This document shows, in pieces, positions 50,402 through 64,000 of a stretch of DNA of 64,000 nucleotides. The number at the start of each line of letters is the position of its first letter. The stretch's first letter is position 1. Origin of the DNA: Odontesthes bonariensis (lineage: Eukaryota > Chordata > Actinopteri > Atheriniformes > Atherinopsidae). Where the stretch lies: the NCBI RefSeq assembly GCF_027942865.1, contig NC_134525.1, positions 19,405,657 to 19,469,656 on the forward strand. Direction: 5' to 3'. The notes beneath the pieces are model-generated. The model ran no database searches, was not told the DNA's origin, and was given only the letters and a program-made list of their open reading frames with translations. The position numbers and the translations under genes are program-made.

Positions 50402-53400
50402 ATGCAGAGTTGTAGTCTTACACACTTCTCTGCAGCTTCCCACCTGCTGCTACCCACCCAATCGATTAACACAAAAGGAGCAAATCCTCTTGTGCAAAAA
50501 GAAATTATTAAAACAAAAACTTTAACTGAACAAAAACATCAAACTATTAAATGTGGTTTGCTGAATATCAGATCTCTCCTTTCGAAGTCTCTGTTAGTGA
50601 ATGAGTTGATTTGTGATCATCATATTGATATATTTTGTCTTACAGAAACCTGGCTGCAGCAGGAGGATCATGTTAGCATTAATGAAGCAACTCCCTCTGA
50701 CTGTTTAAATGTTCACGTTCCTCGAACCACAGGCAGAGGAGGAGGAGTGGCAGCTATCTTCAGATCAGGGTTACTCATCAGTCCCAGACCCAAGATTAGT
50801 TTGAGCTCTTTTGAATATCTGATTCTCAGTTTTTCCCACGCAAAGTGGAAATCACAGAAACCTCTTGTGTTTGTTGTTGTGTATCGTCCACCTGGCCCTT
50901 ATTCTGAGTTTCTGTCTGAATTCTCAGAGTTTTTATCCCAGTTAGTGCTGAGTACAGATAAAGTCATTGTAGTGGGTGACTTTAATATTCATGTAGATGT
51001 TGAAAATGACTGCCTGAATATGAACTTTAATTCTATATTAGACTCTATTGGATTTTCTCAGAGTGTTCACGGACCGACTCACTGCCTTAATCACACCCTT
51101 GATCTTGTTCTGACTTATGGCATTGAGAGTGAACAGTTAACAGTGTTCCCTCATAACCCTGTCTTATCTGACCATTTTCTGATAACCTTTGAGTTTACAT
51201 TACTTGACTATACAGTTTCTGAGAAGAAATTTACATATAGAAGGTGTCTATCAGAGGATGCTGTAACCAGATTTAAAGAATTAATTCCATCATCCTTTTC
51301 TTCACTGCCATGTGCAGATATGACAGAGGACGACTACATAAACTTTACTCCAGCAGCACTTGACTCTCTTGTTGACAGCACTATAGTTTCAATGCGTACA
51401 GCACTGGACAATGTTGCCCCTCTGAAAAGGAAGGTAATCAGTCAGAAGAGGTTGGCTCCTTGGTATAATTCACAGCTGCGTGCTTTAAAGCAGACTGCAA
51501 GAAAGCTGGAGAGACAGTGGCGTTCCTCTAATTTAGAAGAGTCTCAGTTAGTCTGGAAAGATAGTTTAACAATGTATAAGAAAGCCCTTCGTAAAGCTAG
51601 AACTGCTTATTATTCATCATTGATAGAAGAGAATAAGAACAATCCCAGGTTTCTTTTCAGCACTGTAGCCAGTCTGACTAAGAGTCCGAGCTCTGCTGAG
51701 CCAGTTATTCCTTTAACTCTCAGCAGTGATGATTTCATGAGCTTCTTTATTAATAAAATTGTTTCTATCAGAGAGAAGATTGATGGAGTCCTTCCCACTA
51801 TTATTAGTGATGTATCATCAAGTACAGCAGCTTTAGAAGTATCTTTAGAACCTGATTTGTATTTAGACGGCTTCTGCCCAGTTGATCTCTCTGAACTAAC
51901 AACAGCAATAGTCTCTTCTAAACCATCAACTTGTGTTTTAGACCCAATCCCAACCAGACTGTTCAAGGAGGTTTTCCCATTAATTGACACTTCCATATTG
52001 GATTTGATCAATCTGTCTTTGTTGACAGGATATGTACCTCAGACTTTTAAGGTTGCTGTAATTAAACCTTTACTTAAAAAACCTACTCTTGATTCAGAAG
52101 TGTTGGCTCATTATAGACCTATATCCAATCTCCCTTTTATGTCTAAAGTTCTTGAAAAAATAGTTGCAGCTCAGCTTTGTGATCATTTACACAGAAATAA
52201 TTTGTTTGAAGAGTTTCAGTCAGGATTCAGAGTGCATCATAGCACAGAAACAGCACTGCTGAAAGTTACCAATGATCTCCTCTTAGCCTCTGATAGCGGA
52301 CTTGTGTCTGTGCTTGTCCTGTTGGATCTCAGTGCTGCATTTGATACGGTCGATCACAGTATCTTATTACACAGACTTGAACATGTTATTGGGATTAAAG
52401 GAACTGCATTAGGCTGGTTTAAATCATATTTATCTGATAGATTTCAGTTTGTTCTTGTAAATGAAGAATCTTCCTCACACACCAGAGTAAGTCATGGAGT
52501 TCCCCAGGGTTCTGTGCTTGGACCGATTCTTTTTACTTTATACATGCTTCCATTAGGTAACATTATTAGACAGCATGGTATAAATTTCCATTGCTATGCT
52601 GATGATACTCAGCTGTACTTATCTATAAAACCAGATGAAACCAATAGGTTGGTCAGACTACAAGCATGTCTTAAAGACATAAAGACCTGGATGACTCAGA
52701 ACTGTCTGCTGCTAAATTCAGACAAAACTGAAGTCGTTATCTTTGGACCTGAGCGTTTCAGGGAGAAATTGTCTAGCTATATAGTTACTCTAGATGGTAT
52801 TTCCTTGGCTTCTAGTTCTACAGTGAGGAACCTTGGAGTTATTTTTGACCAGAACTTATCATTTGACTCGCATATAAAACAGGTTTCTAGGACTGCCTTC
52901 TTTCACCTTCGTAATATTGTTAAAATCAGGAACATCTTGTCTCAGAGTGATGCAGAAAAACTAATTCATACATTTGTTACTTCAAGATTGGACTACTGTA
53001 ATTCTTTATTATTGGGCTGTCCTACATATTCTCTGAAAAGCCTTCAGTTGATCCAAAATGCTGCAGCCAGAGTTCTGATGAGAACTAACAGGAGAGATCA
53101 TATTTCTCCAGTTTTAGCTTCTCTTCATTGGCTCCCTGTTAAATTCAGAATAGAATTTAAGATTCTTCTCCTTACATATAAAACTCTTAATGACCGAGCT
53201 CCATCATATCTTAAAGATCTCATTGTAAGATATTTTCCTAACAGAGCACTTCGTTCCCAAACTGCAGGTTTACTTGAGGTTCCCAGAGTTTCTAAAAGTA
53301 GAATGGGAGGCAGAGCCTTCAGTTATCAGGCCCCTCAATTGTGGAATAAGCTGCCAGTAAATGTCCGGGAAGCAGACACCCTTTCCACTTTTAAGACCAG

Positions 53401-53437
53401 GCTTAAAACTTTCCTTTTTTATAAAGCTTATAGTTAG
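50402..53437 (+). CDS. LINE ORF: apurinic-type endonuclease plus reverse transcriptase
   Basis: 1011 residues, no interruption. The N-terminal endonuclease (about residues 45-290) shows [40 protein letters not shown] and LSDHF, which carry the expected catalytic positions of LINE APE domains. The reverse transcriptase (about residues 545-830) shows [25 protein letters not shown], motif [28 protein letters not shown] and motif [10 protein letters not shown]. The C-terminal domain has [35 protein letters not shown] and ends in [15 protein letters not shown]. The wording of these motifs is that of teleost L2 (Maui-like) elements. The start was taken at the first ATG of the open frame; a later ATG is possible because the first 40 residues show no conservation I recognise. 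Confidence 0.92.
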   Translation: MQSCSLTHFSAASHLLLPTQSINTKGANPLVQKEIIKTKTLTEQKHQTIKCGLLNIRSLLSKSLLVNELICDHHIDIFCLTETWLQQEDHVSINEATPSDCLNVHVPRTTGRGGGVAAIFRSGLLISPRPKISLSSFEYLILSFSHAKWKSQKPLVFVVVYRPPGPYSEFLSEFSEFLSQLVLSTDKVIVVGDFNIHVDVENDCLNMNFNSILDSIGFSQSVHGPTHCLNHTLDLVLTYGIESEQLTVFPHNPVLSDHFLITFEFTLLDYTVSEKKFTYRRCLSEDAVTRFKELIPSSFSSLPCADMTEDDYINFTPAALDSLVDSTIVSMRTALDNVAPLKRKVISQKRLAPWYNSQLRALKQTARKLERQWRSSNLEESQLVWKDSLTMYKKALRKARTAYYSSLIEENKNNPRFLFSTVASLTKSPSSAEPVIPLTLSSDDFMSFFINKIVSIREKIDGVLPTIISDVSSSTAALEVSLEPDLYLDGFCPVDLSELTTAIVSSKPSTCVLDPIPTRLFKEVFPLIDTSILDLINLSLLTGYVPQTFKVAVIKPLLKKPTLDSEVLAHYRPISNLPFMSKVLEKIVAAQLCDHLHRNNLFEEFQSGFRVHHSTETALLKVTNDLLLASDSGLVSVLVLLDLSAAFDTVDHSILLHRLEHVIGIKGTALGWFKSYLSDRFQFVLVNEESSSHTRVSHGVPQGSVLGPILFTLYMLPLGNIIRQHGINFHCYADDTQLYLSIKPDETNRLVRLQACLKDIKTWMTQNCLLLNSDKTEVVIFGPERFREKLSSYIVTLDGISLASSSTVRNLGVIFDQNLSFDSHIKQVSRTAFFHLRNIVKIRNILSQSDAEKLIHTFVTSRLDYCNSLLLGCPTYSLKSLQLIQNAAARVLMRTNRRDHISPVLASLHWLPVKFRIEFKILLLTYKTLNDRAPSYLKDLIVRYFPNRALRSQTAGLLEVPRVSKSRMGGRAFSYQAPQLWNKLPVNVREADTLSTFKTRLKTFLFYKAYS

Positions 53438-53992
53438 GTCTGTTGAATCTGCTAGTGTGTCTGCTAGTGTGTCTTGTTCTGCCTCCACCTCTGGCACCCT
53501 CTATACTTTCATTACCCCCTACCCGAACCAGGGTTTGAATCCCATTCCCGCTTCTCTTACCTCTTTTATTTCTCCCCCTACCCGAACCAGGGTTTGCATC
53601 CCCACCCCGCTGTGACTGGTGTGCAGTTGGTGAGAGGCTGAGGTAGCTTGTGGCTGTAAAAAGATGGTTGTTGTGGTGTGAGGAGCAGATCTATATAGGG
53701 AGTATAGGGAATTACTCACTGAGTCTGGTCCTTTACTTTATTTTATTATTTATTTTTTCGTTAGCACAAGTTTCTTGTGTTTACCTTGAATAGGGATGGC
53801 TCATGTGATCCTGAAACATCCCATAGTTAAGCTGCTATAGGCCTAGACTGCTGGGGGGCCTCATCTGACACACCTTTCCTCACTTTACTCTCTTTATGTA
53901 TATGTGATATTATTGTGGTCATTAACTCGTGTTTCCCTGTTCCAACAGATATCCTTTGAATGGTGTTACAGTGCCGCCGTCGCGGTGGCCCC

Positions 53993-54057
53993 CTGCCCCC
54001 CTCCCCATCCCCCCCTGCCCCCCTCCCCACCCCCCCCCCCCCTTCCCCCCCCCCCCC
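53993..54057 (+). repeat. Long C tract in the LINE 3' UTR
   Basis: About 65 bases that are mostly C with a few T, A and G. The complementary strand has many G runs and could fold into a G-quadruplex. It lies within the LINE, between the ORF and the tail. Confidence 0.9.
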
Positions 54058-54457
54058 TTTTTCTGTCTTCTCAAACCCCAGCTGGTCGAGGCGGATGGCC
54101 ACCCTTCCTGAGTCTGGTTCTGCCAGAGGTTTCTTCCTGTTAAAAGGGAGTCGTTTCTCTCCACAGTCGCCTCAGGCACGCCGCTCAGGCCGGGAGATTG
54201 GACCGAAAAACAAAAAGTTTTCAGTGCAATCTGTTGGTTTTCTTAGCTAGGAAATTGTTTTTGAATTGGCTCTATATGAACGAATTGGATTATTTTATGA
54301 ATTATGATTATTATTAATTAATTGAATTCCAATTGGCTTGAATTGGACTTACTATCTAAGTGCCTTGAGATGACATTTGTTGTATTTGGCGCTATATAAA
54401 TAAAAATGAATTGAATTGAATAGATGGTGTGTTTGGATGTTGCTATGGATGAATACT

Positions 54458-55058
54458 GTATTTCCTCAATTTAAAGCCGGGATTTAAATAAAAGCCATGC
54501 CTCTGATAGTGGCCAGGGTCGGGCCAGGAGGGAGTTTTAATTACGTTTTTTGTATTGGATTACGGTAAGCTTTGTTTCCAGATCAGTCTAGAAAGCAGTT
54601 GCATACAGTATGGATGAACGTATTTTACGAAAAAGACCATGCAAGGAAAATTTCATAGGATGTAGGAAGTGTTAAGTGTGTAGCCACAGCTTGTCAAGGT
54701 TAGACTTTGTTTGCCTGTTTGCGACTTTTTGTATTCAACTTTCTGGCAGTCTCTCCTCACAGGTTCTTGAGGAGAAAAACTAGCAGTGACAATGACAATT
54801 TGAAATACCACCAAGCTGTCCAAGTAAATAAAAGCCTCAGCCTACATATCTTTTAATTATCTTTTAATTAATCTAGACTGTTGCTTTTTTTTTAAATTCA
54901 TTTAAATTATTTTATTTGTTTCTCTTTATATTCTTTTAATGTTTCTTCCACTCCCTGCTGCAATGCTTTTATTTTATGTAAAGCACTTTGAATTGTTTTG
55001 TACATGAAATGTGCTATACAAATAAATTTGATTTGATTTGATACATGTGAGGAAATAC
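54458..55058. repeat. Possible MITE with 11-bp inverted ends
   Basis: GTATTTCCTCA at 54458 is matched by TGAGGAAATAC ending at 55058. Near the right end an L2-like tail (GTGCTATACAAATAAATTTG plus TTTGA repeats, to about 55040) is embedded. Eleven bases is a short match, so this is tentative. Confidence 0.35.
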
Positions 55059-55782
55059 GACAGACACTCTTCTATTAGAAGCCTCTGCTGTGTGTAATTT
55101 AAATAGATTTTTGGGGGATTTACAGTAGAAAATCTACAGATTGGTGAGGTGAAATGGAAAAAAAAAAAAAATCAAATCTTGGAAAAATCCCAAAGAGCAC
55201 CATTGCATCCACCTGCCTGGAGTGGGCTTTTCCACCAAAACTCACAGAGCAAGCAAGGAGGGCATCGATCAGAGACAACGAGGAGACCAAAGATAACCCT
55301 GAAGGGGCTGGGAAGCTCCACATAGGAGATTGGTATATCTGTTCATAGACCACTGTAATCTGTGCACTCCACAGAGATGGGCTCTGGGAGTGGGACCTGA
55401 CTTTGGTCAGGCTGTCAGATGCATGTTTATCAAGAGAAGCAAAAACAAACACAGAGATTTCTGGATTTATTACTGAAATAACACTGACATTTCATACAAA
55501 CAGATGGACTGCCATGTATACAGGGGAAAAGATTCACATAATATCCATAAATTAGAATAAAGGAGATTATTTTAACTGTTTACAGCAAATTTACAGTACA
55601 TACAAAACTTAAATGTATACAAATCCCAGTTATTAGTTTACAACTTTTAAGGGAGTGACTAAAAAAAAAAGATTGTAACAAGAAAAAAGAAAATGTGACA
55701 CATGATTGCATCCGACTGCAATCAAACAAATGATGTGACGAGGAGAGGAAGCCCCCTTTTTAAACAAGCAATGAGCCAAAAA
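55059..55782. other. Downstream flank of transporter copy A
   Basis: No gene recognised. AT-rich, with A-runs at 55158-55171 and 55661-55670. Several TTTATT (AATAAA on the minus strand) occur and one may serve as poly(A) signal for the minus-strand transporter, but none can be singled out. Confidence 0.5.
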
Positions 55783-58700
55783 TCACATTTTTGTGCTTTT
55801 TTCCTTCCTGCCTTCCTGAGCGAAGAGCGTCCTCTCAGAAGTTTCATCTGTAGGTTTTCTGAAACGGCAAAACCCGTCAATTATTGATTCAATTTAATTT
55901 GATATCCATGAGATAATGTCTCTGCTGTGAAATGATTTGGAAACTCACTGAATTTCAGCATGGTCCTGAAGTTCGGCATTGCGAGTTTCAGGCAGCAGTA
56001 CACAGAGACCCCCAGCAACAATGGGGATAGTGCCATAGATCAGCATGGGAATGGTGTAATGATAGACATCCAGGAGCCGGATCAGAGGCGCGAGGATGCC
56101 CGCCACACGAGCACACATGGAGTTCAGACCTACACCGTTCTGCCTGCCGGGACAGGAGGTGAAGTTATCATCAGTCCTACTTCATTGATTATGAGAAAAG
56201 AGGCCATCTTCTCCCAATACATCTATATAAGCATATCCTAAAGGTTAGCTTTAGGTCACTAGTGTCTTACCTTAAAACTGTGGGGTATAATTCTGCAGTA
56301 TAAACATAGACTGTTGCAAAACTGGCAGTGGCAGCAAATTTACCCAGCACAGCTATGACCGTTACCACGACTGGAAGATCTGATGGATGAATAATAACAC
56401 AATACTTAGTCAAACAGACAAAAGTGGAGAATGCCTAAAAGCATTGAGAGAAAAATATAAAGAATAAACATAAATTTTTGGTCGACTTTCCTTCCTAATC
56501 GATAACAAACAGTGAAAATAAAAATAAAAAAAGTTTTAAAAAATCACCTCTTGGTACAGCTAGAATCCCAAGACAAGCTATGCCACCAAACAGAAGCACC
56601 CCTCCTTGACAAAGTCTTCTTCCAAAGCGCTGCAGGAGAGGCAAAATGCCCAGCCGTGCGGGAAATTCTACTATCCCGAAGATGAACTGCGTGAGATAAA
56701 TGTCCAGACCAAAATTGCCAACATTGAGGCTCAGTCCATAGTACATCAGACTGGTTGCAAACCTGGAAAGTGTGATATATATCTTCAGTGAAACCCTTAA
56801 AACAATATGAAGTGAAATGAAATAAAAACTCACCAGGCGCAGCTCATTATGAGAGCACGTTTTCTCAGATATGGCAATCTGAAGATGTCCAACATGGTTC
56901 CTTTTTTGGTTGTACCCTCAGCCTCCAGCTACATCATTTAGGTGTGATTAGTGAGTGGGAGGGCTTTACTGTGTCTGATTTTGGTTTGAAGCGAGTGTGT
57001 GTGTGTGTGATGCAGCTCACTTTTTCTAGCAGTTCTTCTGGTACGTTTCTCTTGTTCACTTCAGCTGCTCTCCGGATTGCTTTTATGGCTTCCTCCTTCC
57101 TACCCTGAGTGATGAGCCAGCGAGCTGACTCTGGAAGAATCCTAGTTGACAGATAACCCTAGAATCACAAACTGTAATGCACAGGTCATATTACTTTTTT
57201 CTGTTTCTATGATTTTGGTTATAAGCATCTAGTTTGGCCAGAGTGGCTGCTGACCAGTAGAAGATTCCCAGGACAAGGACAAGAGGGCTGAAGAGCACCA
57301 GCTGCAGGATCCTCCAATTCCGGATCAAATATGCAATACCAGACAATATCATCAGCCCAAGTGGATAAAAAGCATGGCAGATAATGGTGCAGAGAGCAAA
57401 CTTTGAAGATTCACTCCATTCTCCGCCTTCAAAGCAAAATGACAGACAAAATCATGCCTATGAATGCTTATGCCTATTGAAATCAAGTGCATTCAGTCCT
57501 GACATCTGTTGAAATTTCAGCTGCAAACACGGTACCTACCTATGACGAATGCATTGGCAATGATGCCAGAAATTGAGATGCCACAAAAAAATTTGAGAAC
57601 GATGTAAACATAGATATTGGGGGAGAAACCACAGCTCACACCAAACACCAGCAGCAGAAGGAGTGAAATCAGGACCACGAAGCGTCGGCCAAACCTGGGG
57701 CAAAGAAAAGGCACAACTGTGACACTGATCACCTTGAAATGCACACTTGAATTAAACCATGACTTTTCTCAGCTTTTTGTACGTAACGTAGAGTCACTTC
57801 TGTTCATTTTTCTTTCAAGGGTCAACGCAGCGTCTTTTGAATGCAGAACTCACTCGGACCATTAAAGTCAAATTCAAGTCACATTGCCGACATGCAGTCG
57901 TAAGCAGCTGTTACAGGACAAGAACTGCACAGAAATGTTAATAGAAAAACCATGCACACTATTCTATATACACTAAATCTACTTGTCACACATTAAATCA
58001 GTCTGGACAGGACAGTGCTCAGCTACACTGAGTTGCTGATCCGTACCTGTCAGCCACCTGCCCCAACACAAACGCTCCGACCAAAAGCCCGGCCATGTAG
58101 ATGGACTGTGACGCTTCAATCAAACTACTCCTTTCACACACCATATTGAACTGTCAACAGGAAGGAGGACAAGCAGAGAAATGCAGAAAAAAGATGGAGT
58201 TTAATTAATTATGTGAGAACTGTAGGCAGTTACAATTATTGGGTCAACTGTAAACCATGCCAAAAGGGGACTTGTTTAGCAGATTTCATGTTATTGTTTA
58301 AACTAAAATTGAATCATTTTTTTTCTGAGTTTTGTAAACTCCGTATAGCTGCCACATTTCCTATCACCAATCCAGGTGTGTGTTTGGATTTTCATGGGCT
58401 TTCGAAAAGCTGGGTTTTTAGTTTCCAGTTGAAATCTCATCCATGAGAAGAATAAAAAGTAAATAGATAATGAGTTATGGTGATATCGTCAAACTGGCTT
58501 CTTTGCATTGGCCCTTCGATTATACATGCTTGACTCGCTAATCGTAGCCCCACTGTACTTTGGGGGGGGTGGGGGTTCTCCTACTCTTGCACTCTGAGTT
58601 ATCAAGCACACTGTTACAACAGTGCTAGATTAAAAAAAACTGACATGTTACCATTACAGCTCCTTAGTGACTTAATCACATGCCTTTCAGTTGACCGGTA

Positions 58701-59281
58701 GTGTAAAGTCAGCACTGAGTTAGTGTCAGTCAGTCATTGAGTGACAAATATGAGAGCCAAAAGCTGATGCTGCAGTGGGTCCCTAGGCTGCGATAGAGGC
58801 AGAGGGAGCATTCCTAAAAACACCACATAATGTACATGTTTGGGTTCTTTTCAAGTCATTCAAGGCATTTTTCCAAAATTGCTTAGAACAAACAAGTATC
58901 TCTTACCTCAGTCACGATGCTTGAGGCACCTTTAGGGGCCTCAAAATCTGATCCATTTATGCATCCTGAAGTGGCGTTAATTCCATACTTTTCAATGGTT
59001 TCCAGACTCAAATTAACAGGCGTAAACATTGTACAGCTTTCAAACCTTCCGTTGCTGTTCACTGGGATGGTGAGGTTTATTTTTCTCTCATCTGTAAGGT
59101 TGGGTCCATGCTCCAAGATCCAGTCAGTGTTACATTGGTGTGGGAAGTTCATGCCCGTAAACACCTGGCCGATCACATCGAAAGCTACAAATATGCTGGG
59201 GATGCATAATGCAGCCACCAAGCGCTTCTGAAACAAGCCAAACTCCCCGATCTCCTTGAGGATCTGCTCAAAGTTGCTCAT
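55783..59281 (-). CDS. slc22a13: SLC22A13-like (OAT10-type) organic anion/urate transporter, intact ten-exon gene
   Basis: Exons on the minus strand: 59281-58907, 58150-58047, 57694-57540, 57426-57255, 57141-57021, 56928-56834, 56762-56548, 56379-56271, 56143-55949, 55858-55783. Lengths total 1617 nt, 538 codons plus TGA, close to human SLC22A13 (551). Every junction is GT-AG and in phase. It is a major-facilitator plasma-membrane transporter with 12 predicted TMs; human SLC22A13 handles urate and nicotinate (known), and the fish substrate is inferred only. Seen: [19 protein letters not shown] start; a large extracellular loop with NLT, NLS, NAT and NGS sites and conserved cysteines; the MFS motif ADRFGRR across exons 2/3; [17 protein letters not shown] after TM6; [20 protein letters not shown] in TM7-8; [16 protein letters not shown] after TM12; and a short basic tail (exon 10) ending KSTKM. 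Exon 10 follows the 90-nt intron 9, whose donor would otherwise read as a TGA stop (CA|GTGAGT). Copy B upstream has the same layout but is broken. Confidence 0.93.
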
Positions 59282-61020
59282 ATTCCCGGCTGAATGTCCT
59301 CAAAGTGTAACATGGAACAGACGGTTGCCGGTGTGAGCAAATCTCAGCCACTAACTGTCAGTGTCAGCAGGAGTCTCATCCTCCAAGTTAATGTTTAAAC
59401 TGATGATCTCTGTCCTTTATGTCAAAATACTGACAAACAACAGAGGCATAATGTCAGATGTGACCCATCAGGTGTCATTCATTGTATCAACATGACAATA
59501 GGCTTTTGGAATCGGATTAAATCAAATGAAAACAGTTCTACTTGAGCCGTACTTTTGACAACATAATGATCCGAAGGATTTCCTCTTACTGCCCTGCAAC
59601 TTTTGGGAGGAAACAATATCCTGTAGTGACATGACACAGTAGATCAGATATTTTCATGTGTGTAGTAGCACTTTTATTTTGTGAATTTCCCCACTGTGGG
59701 AATAATAAAGGTTTATCTTACTTTTATTCTTCAGGAGTTTTTCTTGCAAACCAAACATGGCCCTCTCTTTGAATTTAATATAAAAGTAAAGTATGACATG
59801 CATGATTGTTTCTGGAGTCCACCTGGAAGTGTGACTTTCATGCAGCTTGGTGTACAAATCTGAGCCTGATCTGAACCACGTTTCCCTTTTTACACTGGTC
59901 ACCGATAACCTTTTACTCTTTATGGTTTGGTTAAGGGCATTGACCACAGGGTCTACAGAAAAGGTATACTGGAAACAGTATGTCACGTGTTTCCAAAGTG
60001 AGTTTAATCAGTGCAAGGGACCAAAGTCAGGATATTTCTTCCTGCTAATTCATGGAAGTAATCTGTGAATGTACAAACCATGAATGTGAGATCGCCGAGT
60101 CAGCTTTTGCTTTTTTAGTGGACAAACTAGACACGAGGACCAGTAAAAGTGACTGTAAAACTACAGCTGATTAATGCTTATAGATAGCGAGGACAATAAA
60201 CCTGAAGGGACTGAGAGCAAAGGAAGACAAATAAAGTCTGAAACAACTTATGCTGTACAAAAGTAATGCAAAAAAAAAAGTCATTCATGCGAGAAACTTT
60301 GGAGTGAAACAAATGGAAACTGGAGAGTTTGGTTTTATTCGCTTTGTGCACAGATGTGATCCTGATTTTCTTCATGACTAGTCAATCATCTTACACATCA
60401 CAGTGTTTTCCCTTTATTAGCGTATTCTTCAGAAATTTACAGCAAAGAAAAGTCGGATTCAGGTCATTACTATTATTTAACCTTTATAGAAAAACAACAA
60501 CAACAACAGCAGAAATGCCAGTGAAGGGAATGCTGCAACAACAAAAATACACAGATTTCTGATTCGTCTTTGTTGAGTAGTTGAAACAAAATTTCCAAAC
60601 ACAATTCCACATGAAAGCACTGTAAAAAAAATATTTATTTTAATATTTAATATTTACTGATTTGTGGCTGTAATTACAAACCAAAAGGGCTAAATGTAAT
60701 TTAGTCAGATCGATTGAATTACAAGGAGATGATTACATGAATCAACATCTGCGGACATGAAATATTCAGATATAGCTGCACTTAAGTAGTCTTAACATTC
60801 CTTTCTGGACATACAGTACATAGACACATTGTAAAAGATGGACATCGGTGCCTCGAACACAGCTTCAGAAGAATTTTCTGTCTTGTCATAGTCACCATCT
60901 CAAAACTGAGAATACAAACAGAACCGTTTTAAGGAATGGAAACCATCGAAGTGATTAGGTGTAAAAAGTAGCAATTAGATAGTTGTGATCATTTGCCTCG
61001 CCTGCTGATACTCACGTTTT
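59282..61020. other. Intergenic between transporter 5' end and xirp 3' end
   Basis: Carries the promoter region of the minus-strand transporter just above 59281, where no TATA or CCAAT box was confidently seen, and the 3' UTR of the minus-strand xirp gene just below 61021. TTTATT (AATAAA on the minus strand) at about 60634 is a candidate poly(A) signal for xirp. A non-LTR tail fragment lies at 59674-59722. Confidence 0.5.
59674..59722 (+). repeat. Non-LTR element tail
   Basis: TGAATTTCCCCACTGTGGGA followed by ATAATAAAGGTTTATCTTA is the familiar 3' end of a fish LINE/SINE group. Only the tail is present. Confidence 0.55.

Positions 61021-64000
<2,980 letters not shown>

Larger units (their letters stand above)
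50358..54420 (+). mobile_element. L2/Maui-type LINE, near full length
   Basis: Contains a single intact 1011-codon ORF (50402-53437), a roughly 980-base 3' UTR, and the L2-style end TTGGCGCTATATAAATAAAA followed by (TGAAT)n. The 5' end is set at 50358 because the 11-bp TATGGATGAAT occurs at 50347-50357 and again at 54444-54454, a possible target-site duplication. The 20 or so bases between the LINE tail and the right-hand copy are an inverted copy of the left flank, so the boundaries are provisional. The uninterrupted ORF suggests recent insertion. It lies between the two transporter copies. Confidence 0.85.

Noticed and set aside
53904..54250. Proline-rich open frames around the LINE C tract
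   Set aside because: They are translations of the C-rich tract in several frames, not genes.
55940..55952. TGA immediately after HAEIQ as the stop of the intact transporter
   Set aside because: The TGA belongs to a donor (CA|GTGAGT) at the same position as CA/AA|GT in copy B. An in-phase exon 10 follows in both copies after a good acceptor.

Overview
The window is vertebrate, almost certainly teleost, nuclear DNA. Its genes are split into short exons with GT-AG junctions, and the repeats are typical of bony fish: an L2/Maui-type LINE, Tc1/mariner remnants, a PIF/Harbinger element, MITE-like elements and tRNA-derived SINEs. I see no bacterial operons, CRISPR arrays, rRNA genes or stand-alone tRNA genes.

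Layout. (1) 1-31075, plus strand: exons 2-18 of oxsr1, the WNK-activated Ste20-type kinase OSR1. Exon 1 lies to the left of the window. The large introns 1-4 hold most of the sequence and several mobile elements. The 3' UTR runs on past 31075. (2) About 33800-42200: gene-poor ground with a promoter-like cluster (34991-35230), a Tc1 remnant, a lone plus-strand relic of an SLC22 exon 9 (39583-39750) and two short relics of oxsr1 3' exons (41195-41232 and 41455-41520). (3) 42244-48837, minus strand: an slc22a13-like transporter gene with nine recognisable exon blocks, broken by a deletion that fuses exons 6 and 7 and removes TM7-TM8. (4) 50358-54420, plus strand: an L2-type LINE with an uninterrupted 1011-residue endonuclease/reverse transcriptase ORF. 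(5) 55783-59281, minus strand: a second, apparently intact ten-exon slc22a13-like gene (538 codons plus stop). (6) 61021-64000, minus strand: the 3' end of a Xin-repeat gene (xirp family) ending in an EPLIN-like LIM domain. It continues off the right edge.

The neighbourhood OXSR1-SLC22A13-XIRP1 is also found at human 3p22, so the gene set fits a conserved vertebrate block. The three genes do not form a pathway: one is a cell-volume/ion-transport kinase, one an organic anion/urate-type transporter, one a muscle actin-crosslinking protein. The main story is structural. An oxsr1-slc22a13 segment appears to have been duplicated and then eroded, leaving one intact transporter, one disabled transporter, an inverted exon relic and oxsr1 exon scraps, with Tc1 and LINE insertions in between.

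Exon coordinates were derived by reading splice sites and checking codon phase by hand; for the intact transporter and for oxsr1 exons 2-18 the phases all agree. I found no convincing novel biological system. The most useful leads are the duplication history, the promoter-like cluster at 35 kb, a GC-AG intron in oxsr1 and an unresolved exon junction in the xirp gene.
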